In this document: piece after piece, positions 52,078-59,934 of the stretch
Position numbering within the stretch: the stretch's first letter is position 1
How the letters are laid out: the number at the start of each line of letters is the position of its first letter
Source of the DNA: CAWFMO01 sp963817065
GTDB lineage: Bacteria > Actinomycetota > Thermoleophilia > Solirubrobacterales > 70-9
NCBI GenBank assembly: GCA_963817065.1
Contig: CAWFMO010000001.1
Location: forward strand, 1,612,001 to 1,676,000
DNA: 64,000 nt
Reading direction: 5' to 3'
Notes under the pieces: generated by a model
The model's input: only the letters and a program-made list of their open reading frames with translations
Database searches by the model: none
What the model was told of the DNA's origin: nothing
Translations under genes and position numbers: made by a program

Positions 52078-52569
52078 CTAGGAAGCGACGCCGGCCGCCT
52101 TGGCCGACGAGCTGCAGGTCTTGAAACCGACCTCGGCTGCGACTTTGCGGCGTTCGGCGGCGGCCGCAGAGACCTCGCCCTGGAGCTCCCCGTAGAGCTC
52201 CGCGTCTTGGTCCTCGGCCGCGTCGCGTCCCTCCTCGAGCAGCTCCAGCGCCTCGCGCTTGAGCTCCAGATAGCGCTCGTAGGGGTCCTTCAGATCGTCC
52301 GGCGGCTCGAGCTCCTCGAGCTCGTCGAGCTCCTCGCGCGCCGAGTCGACGAGCCCCGAGGTCTGCTCGACCGCCTCGCCGGCGCTGCCCGGCGGCTCGG
52401 CCTGGATCTCGGCGAAGCGCTCCTGCCCCTCGCGGCAGATCCGGTCGCCTTCGCTGACCAGCTCCTCCCCGCTCACAGGGTCCGAGCCGCCGCCGCAGGC
52501 GGCGAGAACGAGCGCCAGCCCGAGCGCGGCCGCGGTCATGGGCGCGGCCCGGCCCGGCGCCGCGATCAC
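52078..52569 (-). CDS. Lipoprotein with acidic coiled-coil
   Basis: The lipobox LVLAAC follows a short signal peptide, so the mature protein is probably lipid-anchored at Cys. The 140 mature residues are rich in Glu/Asp with heptad-like SAREELDELEELEPPDDLK and ELKREALELLEEGRDAAEDQD, and hold three further cysteines (RICREG, KTCSSS). A GTG at 52569 overlaps the P450 stop as GTGA; ATG at 52539 is the other possible start. Function unknown. Confidence 0.72.
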   Translation of the reverse strand: MIAAPGRAAPMTAAALGLALVLAACGGGSDPVSGEELVSEGDRICREGQERFAEIQAEPPGSAGEAVEQTSGLVDSAREELDELEELEPPDDLKDPYERYLELKREALELLEEGRDAAEDQDAELYGELQGEVSAAAAERRKVAAEVGFKTCSSSAKAAGVAS

Positions 52570-53837
52570 GCCGCGGGGGCCCACGAGCAGGGCAGCCGCT
52601 TGACCCCGTTGATGAAGCCGCCGACCAGGGGCTCGGGCTCCCCCACCTCGATCTCGGGGACGCGTTCGAGCAGCTCGCCGAAGATCGTCCGCAGCTGGGT
52701 CCGCGCGAGCGAGGCGCCGAGACAGTAGTGCGGCCCGCCGCCGCCGAAGCCGACGTGCCGGTTCGGCTCGCGGTCGAGCCGCAGCTCGTCGGGGGCCTCG
52801 AAGACGTCTGCGTCGCGATTCGCCGAGCCGTAGAACATGACCACCTTCTCCCCCTCCTTGATCTTCTGGCCGCGGAGCTCGGTGTCGCGGGTCGCGGTGC
52901 GGCGGAAGGTCATCACCGGCGAGGCCCAGCGGACGAACTCCTCGACCGCGCCCGGCATCCGGCTCTCGAGGTCCTCGATCAGCCAGGCCCGCTGGTCGGG
53001 GAAGTCCGCGAGCGCGCGGATCGCGTGGGAGGTCGTGTGGCGGGTCGTGTCGTTGCCGGCGACCGAGAGCAGGACGAAGAACGCCCCGATCTCGGGGTGG
53101 GTGAGCCTGTCGCCGTCGATCTCGGCCGCGACCAGCGCCGTCATCAGGTCGTCCTTCGGGTTGCGGCTGCGCTCCTCGGCGAGCGCGGTCGCGGTCTGTG
53201 TCAGGTACATGAGCGACTCGACGAGCATCTCGAGCGGCTCGCGGTCGCCGACGAACTCGTCGTCGGCGACGCTGACCATCGTGTCGGCGGCCTTGACGAC
53301 CGGCTCGCGATCGGCTTCGGGGACGCCGATCATCTCCGAGATCGTCATCAGCGGCAGCCGCTTGGCGACCAGCTCGACGAAGTCCCCGCCGTCCGTCTGC
53401 GCCGCCTCGTCGACGATCAGCTTCGCGTTCGCGCGGATCCCGTCCTCGATCCTCTGGACCTGTCGCGGGGTGAAGGCCTTGTGGACGAGGCCGCGCAGCT
53501 TCGTGTGCCGCGGCGCGTCCATCGCCAGGAACGACTGCGAGGCTTCGAGCAGCTCGGGCGGGACGTCGCCGAACAGGACCCCCCTCCCCGAGCAGAAGGT
53601 CTCCGGGTCGCGCGAGATCGCCCGCACATCGTCGTAGCGGACGGCGGCCCAGTAGTCGCTCTGTTCGACCTGGGCGGCGCCGAGCACGTCCTCGGGCGGC
53701 TGCTGGCGCGAGATCGGCGCCTGCTCGCGGAGGACGGCGAAGGCGGCGTGACGCTCCGCGGGGGGCCGCTCCCAGAACTCGATCTTGCCGAGGTCGATCT
53801 CCTCGACCGTCGGGCGCTCGGAGGCTTCGGTCGGCAT
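52566..53837 (-). CDS. Cytochrome P450
   Basis: A soluble class I bacterial P450 of 423 residues. The heme-thiolate loop FGGGGPHYCLGASLAR has Cys372, the oxygen-activating I-helix motif AGNDTT is at 260-265 and the K-helix ExxR is E300FVR303. N-terminal DVPPELLEASQSFLAMDAPRHTKLR resembles CYP125/CYP142-like or linalool-type actinobacterial P450s; the substrate is unknown. No ferredoxin gene is next to it. Start ATG 53837, divergent from a small secreted protein 33 bases away. Confidence 0.93.
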   Translation of the reverse strand: MPTEASERPTVEEIDLGKIEFWERPPAERHAAFAVLREQAPISRQQPPEDVLGAAQVEQSDYWAAVRYDDVRAISRDPETFCSGRGVLFGDVPPELLEASQSFLAMDAPRHTKLRGLVHKAFTPRQVQRIEDGIRANAKLIVDEAAQTDGGDFVELVAKRLPLMTISEMIGVPEADREPVVKAADTMVSVADDEFVGDREPLEMLVESLMYLTQTATALAEERSRNPKDDLMTALVAAEIDGDRLTHPEIGAFFVLLSVAGNDTTRHTTSHAIRALADFPDQRAWLIEDLESRMPGAVEEFVRWASPVMTFRRTATRDTELRGQKIKEGEKVVMFYGSANRDADVFEAPDELRLDREPNRHVGFGGGGPHYCLGASLARTQLRTIFGELLERVPEIEVGEPEPLVGGFINGVKRLPCSWAPAA

Positions 53838-53870
53838 CGGACGCGATCATCCCAGATAGACTGCGCGGCG

Positions 53871-54254
53871 ATGCTGAGGCGGGCGGCGATAGGGGCGGTT
53901 GCGGGGCTGGCGGTGCTGGCCCTCGCGGCGACCCCGGCGGCGGTGGCCAAGCCGCGGACGAGCTACTGCTCGCCGAGCGGCGACTACTGCACCGCGGTCA
54001 AGGGCCAGCCCGGGAGCCCGCGCTTCGACATCGGATCCTTCGCGTTCAAGGGCGCCTACCGACTCTGCGTCAGCGCGCCGGACGGCTCGCGTGCCTGTCA
54101 GAACTTCCGGCTCAAGACCGGGAAGGCCGGCTTCTACCGCTCGGTCGTCCAGTGGCGGGGCACCTTCCCCGACCTCGGTCCCGGCCGTTACTTCGCCGCC
54201 TGGTCGCTGCAGGGAGCCAAGCTCGGCCCGCGGCTCTCGTTCGCGATCGGCTGA
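53871..54254 (+). CDS. Small secreted protein with two cysteine pairs
   Basis: The 127-residue product has a signal peptide ending AAVAK and a compact domain with YCSPSGDYCTAV and LCVSAPDGSRACQNF, followed by beta-rich TFPDLGPGRYFAAWSL. Four cysteines probably form two disulfides. The layout suggests an immunoglobulin-like or beta-sandwich domain; no family is certain. It is divergent from the P450. Confidence 0.7.
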   Translation: MLRRAAIGAVAGLAVLALAATPAAVAKPRTSYCSPSGDYCTAVKGQPGSPRFDIGSFAFKGAYRLCVSAPDGSRACQNFRLKTGKAGFYRSVVQWRGTFPDLGPGRYFAAWSLQGAKLGPRLSFAIG

Positions 54255-54276
54255 GCGCGCCGGGCCTCGAAAAGCA

Positions 54277-54306
54277 GAGGGGCCGCCCCTTTCGAAACGG
54301 CCCCTC
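54277..54306 (-). terminator. Intrinsic terminator closing the candidate RNA
   Basis: GAGGGGCCG pairs with CGGCCCCTC, nine pairs around a 12-base loop, and TGCTTTTCG follows on the minus strand. On the plus strand, where the small secreted gene ends at 54254, no T-run follows, though the hairpin may still help end that message. Confidence 0.7.
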
Positions 54307-54485
54307 CAAACGGTGCGGGCTAACGAGAACGGCAGTGATGCGGCGGGGCGGGACAGCTCCCACCAACCGTTCGCGCCGGTGCCCGGGTTGGATTCCGCTG
54401 GGCGACCGCACGTCGCCCGACAGGCCCGGTCACGTGAGACCCCACGTCCGGCGAACGCCGTCCGAAGGAGCCCCGGTGCCTCGGC

Positions 54486-54530
54486 CTAGCGGCCCTGCAC
54501 CTCCGGCGTCCCGAAAATCAAGTCACTCAA
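54486..54530 (-). CDS. Micro-ORF of 14 residues behind an extended ribosome-binding site
   Basis: TTG at 54530 lies ten bases after AGGAGG of an unusually long Shine-Dalgarno and opens a 14-codon frame (MSDLIFGTPEVQGR) ending TAG. TTG starts are used elsewhere in this window. No gene follows on this strand, so it is not a leader peptide for a downstream gene. It could be a real micro-protein or chance within a structured RNA. Confidence 0.35.
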   Translation of the reverse strand: MSDLIFGTPEVQGR

Positions 54531-54632
54531 GTTAGGACCACCTCCTTTCTCCGGTAGGGCTTCATTGAATCAAACCGATCGGGCGGGCTGACGCGGTTCG
54601 GGCCGGCTCGCGGCTACCCTCGTCCCCGAGAC

Positions 54633-55328
54633 ATGGCCAAGGGCCGGACGAAGACCGAGAAACAGCTCGACGAGATCTACCGCGAGCACCCGAGCGGCTT
54701 CGTCGCGGCGCGCAACGCGCTCGCCAAGGGGATCGGCGGCAAAGAGGGAGCGCGGGTGAAGAAGCTGAAGCGTCCGACGCAGGCCGCGTGGCTGCTCAAC
54801 AACGCCGTGCTCTCGGAGCCCGGCGCGGCCTCGGACTACTCAGGGGCGATCGAGGCGCTCGAGAGCGCGCAGGCGAAGGGCCTCTCCGGCAAGGGCGCCG
54901 AGCGCTGGCGCGCGGCCGCTGCTCGAGAGAGCGGCGCCGTCGCGGCGCTCGTCCGCGCCGCCGGCGATTCGGCGCGCGAGGCCGGGCACGCGCCCACCGA
55001 CCGCGCCCTTCAGCAGGTCGAGGAGACCCTGCGCGCCGCCGCGGGCGACGCCGAGCTCCGCGACCTGGTCCTGCGCGGTCGGCTCGACCGCGAGCGCTCG
55101 GGCGCCTCGCTCGGCGGCCTGGTGGCGCTCTCTACGGACGCCGGCGAGGAGGACCCCGGCGACGACGATCGCGACCGCGAAGAGGCGCAGCGCGAGGCCG
55201 AGCGGCTGACCGAGGAGCTCGACGGTGCCGAGCGGCGCCAGGCCGATCTCGAGCGCGAGCTCGCGGAGGTCAAGCGCGAGGCGAAGGAGCTTCGCAAGTC
55301 GCTCGGCGCCGCGAAGAAGATGCTCTAG
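54633..55328 (+). CDS. Hypothetical protein with C-terminal coiled coil
   Basis: The 231-residue protein starts basic (MAKGRTKTEKQLDEIYREHPSGF), continues with helical Ala-rich segments (RPTQAAWLLNNAVL, ALESAQAKGLSGKG) and ends in a long charged coiled coil from about residue 170 (REEAQREAERLTEELDGAER, ERELAEVKREAKELRKSL). There is no signal peptide. No family was recognised; the basic head and coiled coil would suit nucleic-acid or structural binding. It is convergent with the next gene. Confidence 0.7.
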   Translation: MAKGRTKTEKQLDEIYREHPSGFVAARNALAKGIGGKEGARVKKLKRPTQAAWLLNNAVLSEPGAASDYSGAIEALESAQAKGLSGKGAERWRAAAARESGAVAALVRAAGDSAREAGHAPTDRALQQVEETLRAAAGDAELRDLVLRGRLDRERSGASLGGLVALSTDAGEEDPGDDDRDREEAQREAERLTEELDGAERRQADLERELAEVKREAKELRKSLGAAKKML

Positions 55329-55889
55329 CTAGACGACGCGGAGAGCGCCGTCGACGACCTCGTAGTCGATCGCCTCCCCGACCGCGGGGGCGTATGCGTG
55401 GATCGAGACGCAGAGTCCCTGCGAGGGATCGTGGCTGACGCGATGGATGTAGTCGGGGCCGAAGCGGAATGAGGACTCGGCGTCGCGGACGAAGCTGCGC
55501 TCGGCGACGACCTTCCCGTCCTCGGCGTCGAGGACGTCCTCGAAGAGGCGGCCGCTGCTGATGTAGGCGGCGCCGATCGCCTGGCCGTGGTCGTGGAAGC
55601 GCGTGCCCTGGCCCGCCGCCCAGGTGAAGAGGCCGATCGAGAGGTCGGGCGACTCGTACAGGCTCACGTGGCCGCGGCGCTGCTCGTCGAAGCGAATCGC
55701 GTCGCCCCAGAGCCAGGGCTCGCGGCCGAGGTCGCTGACGAGCTCCTCGAGCTCCTCCTCGGTCGTCGGCGGAGCCCAGAACAGCCGCTCCTCGAGCCAG
55801 TTGTCGAGGGCGGTGATCGGGAGCCGCTGCTGCTCGGCGAGCGAACGCCCGGCTTGGTCGATGGTGGCGGTGTTCTCGTCGAGCAGCAT
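55329..55889 (-). CDS. Cysteine dioxygenase-like cupin
   Basis: The 186-residue protein has the cupin metal motif RFHDHGQAIGAAYISSGRLFED (His99 and His101, then the conserved Glu position) and a later His in YIHRVSH. These match bacterial type I cysteine dioxygenases, which oxidise cysteine to cysteine sulfinate with Fe(II); related 3-mercaptopropionate dioxygenases share the pattern. Length is typical of bacterial forms. Start ATG 55889. Confidence 0.82.
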   Translation of the reverse strand: MLLDENTATIDQAGRSLAEQQRLPITALDNWLEERLFWAPPTTEEELEELVSDLGREPWLWGDAIRFDEQRRGHVSLYESPDLSIGLFTWAAGQGTRFHDHGQAIGAAYISSGRLFEDVLDAEDGKVVAERSFVRDAESSFRFGPDYIHRVSHDPSQGLCVSIHAYAPAVGEAIDYEVVDGALRVV

Positions 55890-56047
55890 GCGCTTCTCCT
55901 TGGTCTTGGGCCCTGATGGCGGGCCTTATTTCGGTTCTGGTCTTTAGACCGGCTGCCCGCGGAGAACTCATCGGCGGCGGGTCAGATTCATTTACGGTGG
56001 CGTCTCTGGAAGGACCCAGCGAACTTCGACCCGCCAAGGAGGCAACG

Positions 56048-56722
56048 ATGGAACTACCCGAGATCGTCAGCGAAGAGGAATGGCGGGCCTCGCACGAGGC
56101 CCTGCTCGAGAAGGAGAAACAGGCGACGCGCGCCCGCGACGCGCTGGCCGCCGAACGGCGGCGGCTGCCGATGGTCGAGTTCTCACCCGACTACGAGTTC
56201 GAGGGCCCCGACGGCGTCGTCAAGCTCCCCGAGCTCTTCGAAGGCCGCGACCAGCTGATCCTCTACCACTTCTGGTTCCCGGCGGACGGTGATCCGTGCG
56301 GGGGCTGCTCGATGTTCACCGACCAGGTCAGCCCGCTCGCCCACATGTACGCGCGCGACCTCTCGTTCGCGCTCGTCTCGACCGCGCCGCAGTCGCAGAT
56401 CGAGAAGTTCAAGCAGCGCATGGGCTGGGAGATCCCCTGGTACACGGTCATCGGCGACGAGTTCCAGAAGGCGCGCGGGACCAGCGACTACTTCTCGCTC
56501 GACGTCTACGTCCGCGACGGCGAGCGCGTCTTCCTCACCTACGAGACGAGGAGCCGCGGCGTCGAGGCGCTCGGCAGCGTCTGGACCTTCCTCGACCTGA
56601 CCCCGCTTGGGCGCCAGGAGGAGTGGGAGGACACTCCGCCGGGCCGCCCCCAGGGTCCCAAGTACGAGTGGTGGCGCCTCCACGACGATTACGAGCCGAG
56701 CGAGTCCGGAGCGAGCCGGTGA
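56048..56722 (+). CDS. DUF899-type thioredoxin-fold protein
   Basis: The 224-residue product reads MELPEIVSEEEWRASHEALLEKEKQ, then ERRRLPMVEFSPDYEFEGPDGVV, LILYHFWFPADGDPCGGCSMF and a C-terminal WTFLDLTPLGRQEEW, all hallmarks of DUF899. The CGGC pair sits where thioredoxins have their redox cysteines. Function in the family is unproven; a thiol-redox role is likely. ATG 56048 follows GGAGG at a good distance. It is divergent from the cysteine dioxygenase-like gene, hinting at a thiol theme. Confidence 0.85.
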   Translation: MELPEIVSEEEWRASHEALLEKEKQATRARDALAAERRRLPMVEFSPDYEFEGPDGVVKLPELFEGRDQLILYHFWFPADGDPCGGCSMFTDQVSPLAHMYARDLSFALVSTAPQSQIEKFKQRMGWEIPWYTVIGDEFQKARGTSDYFSLDVYVRDGERVFLTYETRSRGVEALGSVWTFLDLTPLGRQEEWEDTPPGRPQGPKYEWWRLHDDYEPSESGASR

Positions 56723-56736
56723 GCGTCGAAACGAGA

Positions 56737-56760
56737 AGCGGCCCGCGTTAGCGGGCCGCT
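56737..56760. terminator. Bidirectional hairpin between convergent genes
   Basis: AGCGGCCCGC and GCGGGCCGCT pair perfectly around GTTA, between the stop at 56722 and the stop at 56785. T-runs are short on both sides, but position and stability suit a shared terminator. Confidence 0.65.
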
Positions 56761-56784
56761 CCAAACGTAGGTGCCGATCGCCGG

Positions 56785-57255
56785 TTACTTCGTGACGACG
56801 ATCGAGGTCGGCGTCGTTTCGGCATCGATGCAGACGAGTCGCCTGTAGTTGCTGCCCTTCGGCGCCTTGCGGTTCGTCTTGTCGACGTCGACGCTCAACG
56901 AGTAGTTGAGCGGCTTCTTCGGCGTCGCCGGCGGGCTGTCCGCCGTCTTCTCCGGCAGCGTGATCTGACCCGCGAACAAGCCGCTGGGCGGTGTGACCAG
57001 CGCGATCTCGGGGATCGCGCGGACCCCATCGGGCCCGGTCACGTTGATGCGCACGGTGCGGCGCTGCTCGCAGGTGGAAGCGGCCTTGAGCCTGCCGCTG
57101 ACCAGGAACGTGGTGCTGCCGGTCGGCGGACTCGGAGCCGTATAGGTCACGGTCGTGTTGACGAGCCTCGACTTCTTCTTACCCGCCGTCGCCGGGACCG
57201 CGAGCATGCCCGCGATCACGGCAGCCGCGATCGCAATGATGATCGTCCTCCTCAT
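56785..57255 (-). CDS. Small secreted beta-rich protein
   Basis: A signal peptide (MRRTIIIAIAAAVIAGMLAV to ATA) is followed directly by GKKKSRL, a basic mature N-terminus, and a beta-rich domain with TVTYTAPSPPTGSTTFLVSG, RTVRINVTGPDG and NYSLSVDVDKTNRKAPKGSNY. Two cysteines (STCEQRR, RLVCIDA) may form one disulfide. Length 156. The ATG at 57255 follows AAAGGAA. The function is not known. Confidence 0.72.
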   Translation of the reverse strand: MRRTIIIAIAAAVIAGMLAVPATAGKKKSRLVNTTVTYTAPSPPTGSTTFLVSGRLKAASTCEQRRTVRINVTGPDGVRAIPEIALVTPPSGLFAGQITLPEKTADSPPATPKKPLNYSLSVDVDKTNRKAPKGSNYRRLVCIDAETTPTSIVVTK

Positions 57256-57385
57256 TGGTGATTCCTTTCTTTCTCCCGCGCGGTGGCCAAGTACGCCCAC
57301 CGCTTTAGTTGCTTGGTCTTAGATAAGCGCCGAGAGCAGGGAAAAGGTCACACCCAGTCCCGGTCGTAGGCGCCCGCCGGTGGCG

Positions 57386-57706
57386 TCAACCCAGCGGCGG
57401 CGGCGGGATTCGCGTCTCGCCCTTCACCGCGGGGATCTGCATCGCCAGGTCGTCGACGAAGCAGTAGGACCACTCCTCGCCGGGCTGGAGTGAGCGGATC
57501 AGCGGGTGGCCGCTGTCCCGGGCGTGCGCGCTGGCATGGCGGTTGGGCGAGTCGTCGCAGCAGCCGACCTTTCCGCACTCGAGGCAGATCCGCAGATGCA
57601 GCCACGGATCACCGGCCGCCAAGCACTCCTCGCAACCCTCGACCGACTCGGGGAGCTGGGTGACCTGGACGTGGTCGAGGTGTGTGCAGGTGGCCGGTGC
57701 CTCCAT
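57386..57706 (-). CDS. UBP-type zinc finger protein
   Basis: The 106 residues are almost entirely a ZnF-UBP domain: CTHLDHVQV, GCEECLAAGDPWLHLRICLECGKVGCCDDS, NRHASAHARDSGHPL and WSYCFVDD. In eukaryotes this fold binds the C-terminus of ubiquitin; bacterial stand-alone copies are common in actinobacteria and their ligand is unknown. All Cys/His zinc ligands appear intact. Start ATG 57706. Confidence 0.85.
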   Translation of the reverse strand: MEAPATCTHLDHVQVTQLPESVEGCEECLAAGDPWLHLRICLECGKVGCCDDSPNRHASAHARDSGHPLIRSLQPGEEWSYCFVDDLAMQIPAVKGETRIPPPPLG

Positions 57707-57742
57707 CCTCGACCCAGACTAAAGAGGTCGCCGTCCTCCGAC

Positions 57743-58594
57743 CTACTTCTTCTTCTTCTTCACGCACTTGCCCTTTTTCAGCTTGCGGCCTTTCTTGCAC
57801 TTCTTCGGTGCGACGGCCGCAGGGATGGAGGCGAGCGTGGGCGTGGACGTGGCGGCGGGCGGCGCCGAGGTGCCGCCGCCCCCGTCGGGATCCTGGGTCT
57901 CGTCGCCGAAACCGTCCCCATCCCGGTCGGGTTCGATCATCGCCGCCACGTCGAGCCGCGCGGACTGCTCAACCGCAGCAGGGGTCGCGAAGTCGAGCGT
58001 CGAACCAAGCGTGGGACTGGGCTTGTTGTTGCCGGAATCCCCCGTGCCGTCGAGCTCTCTCGTCTTGTCGCCCAGATTGTCCGGGGGCGCAGCCTCCAGG
58101 CAATAGGCAACGTTGCCCTGATGCGCGACGGCCAGGGCGAGAACGTCGCCGGCCTGCACCGGAATCCGGGTCGGGAACGAGCTGTACACGGGATCCCCGA
58201 GTTGTGAGATGACGACGCTTTCCTCGGCGCTCTGCCCGATGACTTGGAACTGGGTGCCGCCGATGGGCCTGAGCATCTGGAGAGCGATCACCTCGGCAAA
58301 GCCGATCGGCCCCGGCGGCATATGAGCCCACGACGTGACCACGCCGCCGCCGGCGGGCACCGTGTAGAGCGGGGTCGAGCCGGCCTGCCGCTGATACTGA
58401 ATCAGCGTCGCCGTGTTGTTTTGAGGCGCCGTCTCCTTGAGACAGTTCATCGCGCCGGGCGTGATGTCCGGGAACATCGTCATCCCGATCTGCTGAGCGG
58501 CCCCGGCGGCAGGGGCGAGCGCGAATGCAGCCACCACGATCACCCCCGAGAGTCCGGCCCTCCACCGTGTGTTTTGTTGCGCTCGCCAGCGCAC
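57743..58594 (-). CDS. Secreted protein with calcium-type DxDxDG motif and basic two-Cys tail
   Basis: A GTG-started signal peptide ending GAAQ precedes a 200-residue domain with two further Cys (MNCLKE, VAYCLE). EPDRDGDGFGDETQDPDGGG (about 225-244) looks like a thrombospondin type 3 calcium repeat. A Pro/Ala/Thr linker leads to a Lys tail with two Cys ten residues apart (KKCKKGRKLKKGKCVKK). No enzymatic motif is seen. The tail matches those of four other secreted proteins in this window. Confidence 0.75.
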   Translation of the reverse strand: MRWRAQQNTRWRAGLSGVIVVAAFALAPAAGAAQQIGMTMFPDITPGAMNCLKETAPQNNTATLIQYQRQAGSTPLYTVPAGGGVVTSWAHMPPGPIGFAEVIALQMLRPIGGTQFQVIGQSAEESVVISQLGDPVYSSFPTRIPVQAGDVLALAVAHQGNVAYCLEAAPPDNLGDKTRELDGTGDSGNNKPSPTLGSTLDFATPAAVEQSARLDVAAMIEPDRDGDGFGDETQDPDGGGGTSAPPAATSTPTLASIPAAVAPKKCKKGRKLKKGKCVKKKKK

Positions 58595-58632
58595 ACCCTA
58601 AAAATATCAACGGCGCGGCAACCGGTCAAGAA

Positions 58633-58706
58633 TGGGCCGGGGAGGACTCGAACCTCCGACCTACGGATTATGAGTCCGCTGCTCTAACCAGCTGAGCTAC
58701 CGGCCC
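58633..58706 (-). tRNA. tRNA with CAT anticodon (elongator Met, or Ile2)
   Basis: The cloverleaf is complete: acceptor GGGCCGG with CCGGCCC, D arm GCTC-AGCTGGTTA-GAGC, anticodon arm GCGGA-CTCATAA-TCCGT and T arm GGAGG-TTCGAGT-CCTCC, discriminator A, no encoded CCA. It is not an initiator, since the first pair is G-C. CAT could be elongator Met or the lysidine-modified Ile2; the sequence alone does not settle it. Confidence 0.93.
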
Positions 58707-58750
58707 GGTGTCTCGGCGGCAGGGTACCGCCGGTGTAAGACTCGAAAGTC

Positions 58751-59452
58751 ATGGCGAACCCGATCGACTTCGCGGCCTTCGACGCCCTGACCTTCGACTG
58801 CTACGGGACGCTGATCGACTGGGAGACCGGGCTGCTCGAGGCGCTGCTGCCGATTGTGCGCGCGCACGGCGCCGAGGGCGAGGCCGACGAACTGCTCGAG
58901 GCCTACGGCCGCCACGAGGCGGAGCTCGAGCGAGGGCCGTATCTGCCCTACGCCGAGATCCTTGCCGGCTCGCTCCGCGGCGTCGCCGGCGAGCTCGGCT
59001 TCGAGCCGACCCCCAAGGAGGTCGCTGCGTTCTCGCGCTCGGTCGGTGACTGGCCGGCGTTCCCCGACAGCCCGGGCGCCCTGGCGCGGCTCGCGGACCG
59101 CTTCCGGCTCGGTGTTATCACCAACTGCGACGACGACCTCTTCGCGCTCTCCAACCGGCGCCTCGGCGTCGAATTCGACTGGGTCGTCACCGCCGAGCAG
59201 GTCGGTGCCTACAAGCCGGACCCCGAGGTCTTCCGCCGCGCCTTCGAGCGGATCGACGTCCCGCGCGAGCGGATCCTGCACGTCGCGCAGAGCCTCTTCC
59301 ACGACCACGCCCCGGCGAAGGGGCTGGGGATGACGACGGTCTGGGTCGACCGCCGAGGCGATCGACCCGGGTCCGGGGCGACCCCGGCCGCGGCGGCGGC
59401 ACCGGACCTCACCGTTCCCGACCTGGCCGCGCTCGCCGACCTGGCCGGATGA
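58751..59452 (+). CDS. HAD-superfamily hydrolase, haloacid dehalogenase type II-like
   Basis: The 233-residue protein has motif I FDCYGTLIDW with Asp16, motif II LGVITNCDDD, motif III Lys in GAYKPDPEVFRRAF and the C-terminal HVAQSLFHDHAPAKGLGM typical of (S)-2-haloacid dehalogenases. Related HADs are phosphatases, so the substrate is open. Its stop overlaps the next gene as ATGA. Confidence 0.86.
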   Translation: MANPIDFAAFDALTFDCYGTLIDWETGLLEALLPIVRAHGAEGEADELLEAYGRHEAELERGPYLPYAEILAGSLRGVAGELGFEPTPKEVAAFSRSVGDWPAFPDSPGALARLADRFRLGVITNCDDDLFALSNRRLGVEFDWVVTAEQVGAYKPDPEVFRRAFERIDVPRERILHVAQSLFHDHAPAKGLGMTTVWVDRRGDRPGSGATPAAAAAPDLTVPDLAALADLAG

Positions 59453-59934
59453 GCCCGTTCGGGCGGTCCGCGTGTAGCGTTCGCGGCGTGCACCGGCTCG
59501 CAGCGCTCGCCGCCCTCGTCCTCGCCGCCGCCGTCGCGGCGCCCGCCGCACACGCGGGGGGCCTGAAGCTCTTCGACACCCCCGACGGCAACATCGGCTG
59601 CGCGATCTTCAAGGGCGGCAAGCACGTGCGCGGCAACGTGCGCTGCGACATCAACCAGCGCACCTGGGTCCCGCCCGCGCGCCCCAAGAACTGCAGCTTC
59701 GACTTCGGGATCGGCGCGACGCTCGGCGAGCGCGGCCGCGGGAAGTACAGCTGCGTCTCGGACTCGGTGATCGGCGCCGGTCCGACGCTGCCGGCCGCGA
59801 CCTCGATCCGCAAGGGCAGGTTCGAATGCGCGATCGAGGCCGTCGCGGGGACGACGAGCTGGGGGGTCCGCTGCGTCAACCTCGGCAACCAGCACGGCTT
59901 CGCGCTCTCGCCGCAGGCGATCGGCTTCTTCTAG
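59449..59934 (+). CDS. Small secreted protein (DUF6636-like, tentative)
   Basis: A signal peptide (RLAALAALVLAAAVAAPAAH) precedes a domain with FDTPDGNIGCAIF, VRCDINQRTWVPPARPKNC and a closing RFECAIEAVAGTTSWGVRCVN. Six cysteines suggest three disulfides. The pattern is like actinobacterial secreted proteins that read NIGC/VRCDI. The ATG at 59449 overlaps the HAD stop; a GTG at 59488 just before the hydrophobic stretch is an equally good start. Confidence 0.7.
   Translation: MSPFGRSACSVRGVHRLAALAALVLAAAVAAPAAHAGGLKLFDTPDGNIGCAIFKGGKHVRGNVRCDINQRTWVPPARPKNCSFDFGIGATLGERGRGKYSCVSDSVIGAGPTLPAATSIRKGRFECAIEAVAGTTSWGVRCVNLGNQHGFALSPQAIGFF

Larger units (their letters stand above)
54266..54550 (-). 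ncRNA. Candidate structured transcript with extended Shine-Dalgarno and micro-ORF
   Basis: The 378-base gap 54255-54632 has no ordinary gene but shows minus-strand structure. AGAAAGGAGGTGGTCC (54550-54535) can pair with the whole 16S 3' tail with a single G-U. A 14-codon ORF follows, then stems such as GGGCGAC/GTCGCCC (54417-54399), GAACGG/CCGTTC (around 54372 and 54328) and GGGACAGCTCCC, ending in a terminator with TTTT at 54273-54270. No similarity to tmRNA, RNase P, SRP or 6S RNA was recognised. It may be a small RNA or a peptide gene. Confidence 0.45.

Noticed and set aside
54112..54411. A 99-codon minus-strand frame over the end of the small secreted gene
   Set aside because: It crosses a terminator, lacks a ribosome-binding site and is Arg/Pro-rich shadow sequence.
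54535..54550. A fragment of the 16S rRNA 3' end on the plus strand (CACCTCCTTTCT)
   Set aside because: No other 16S sequence surrounds it; it is better read as an extended Shine-Dalgarno on the minus strand.
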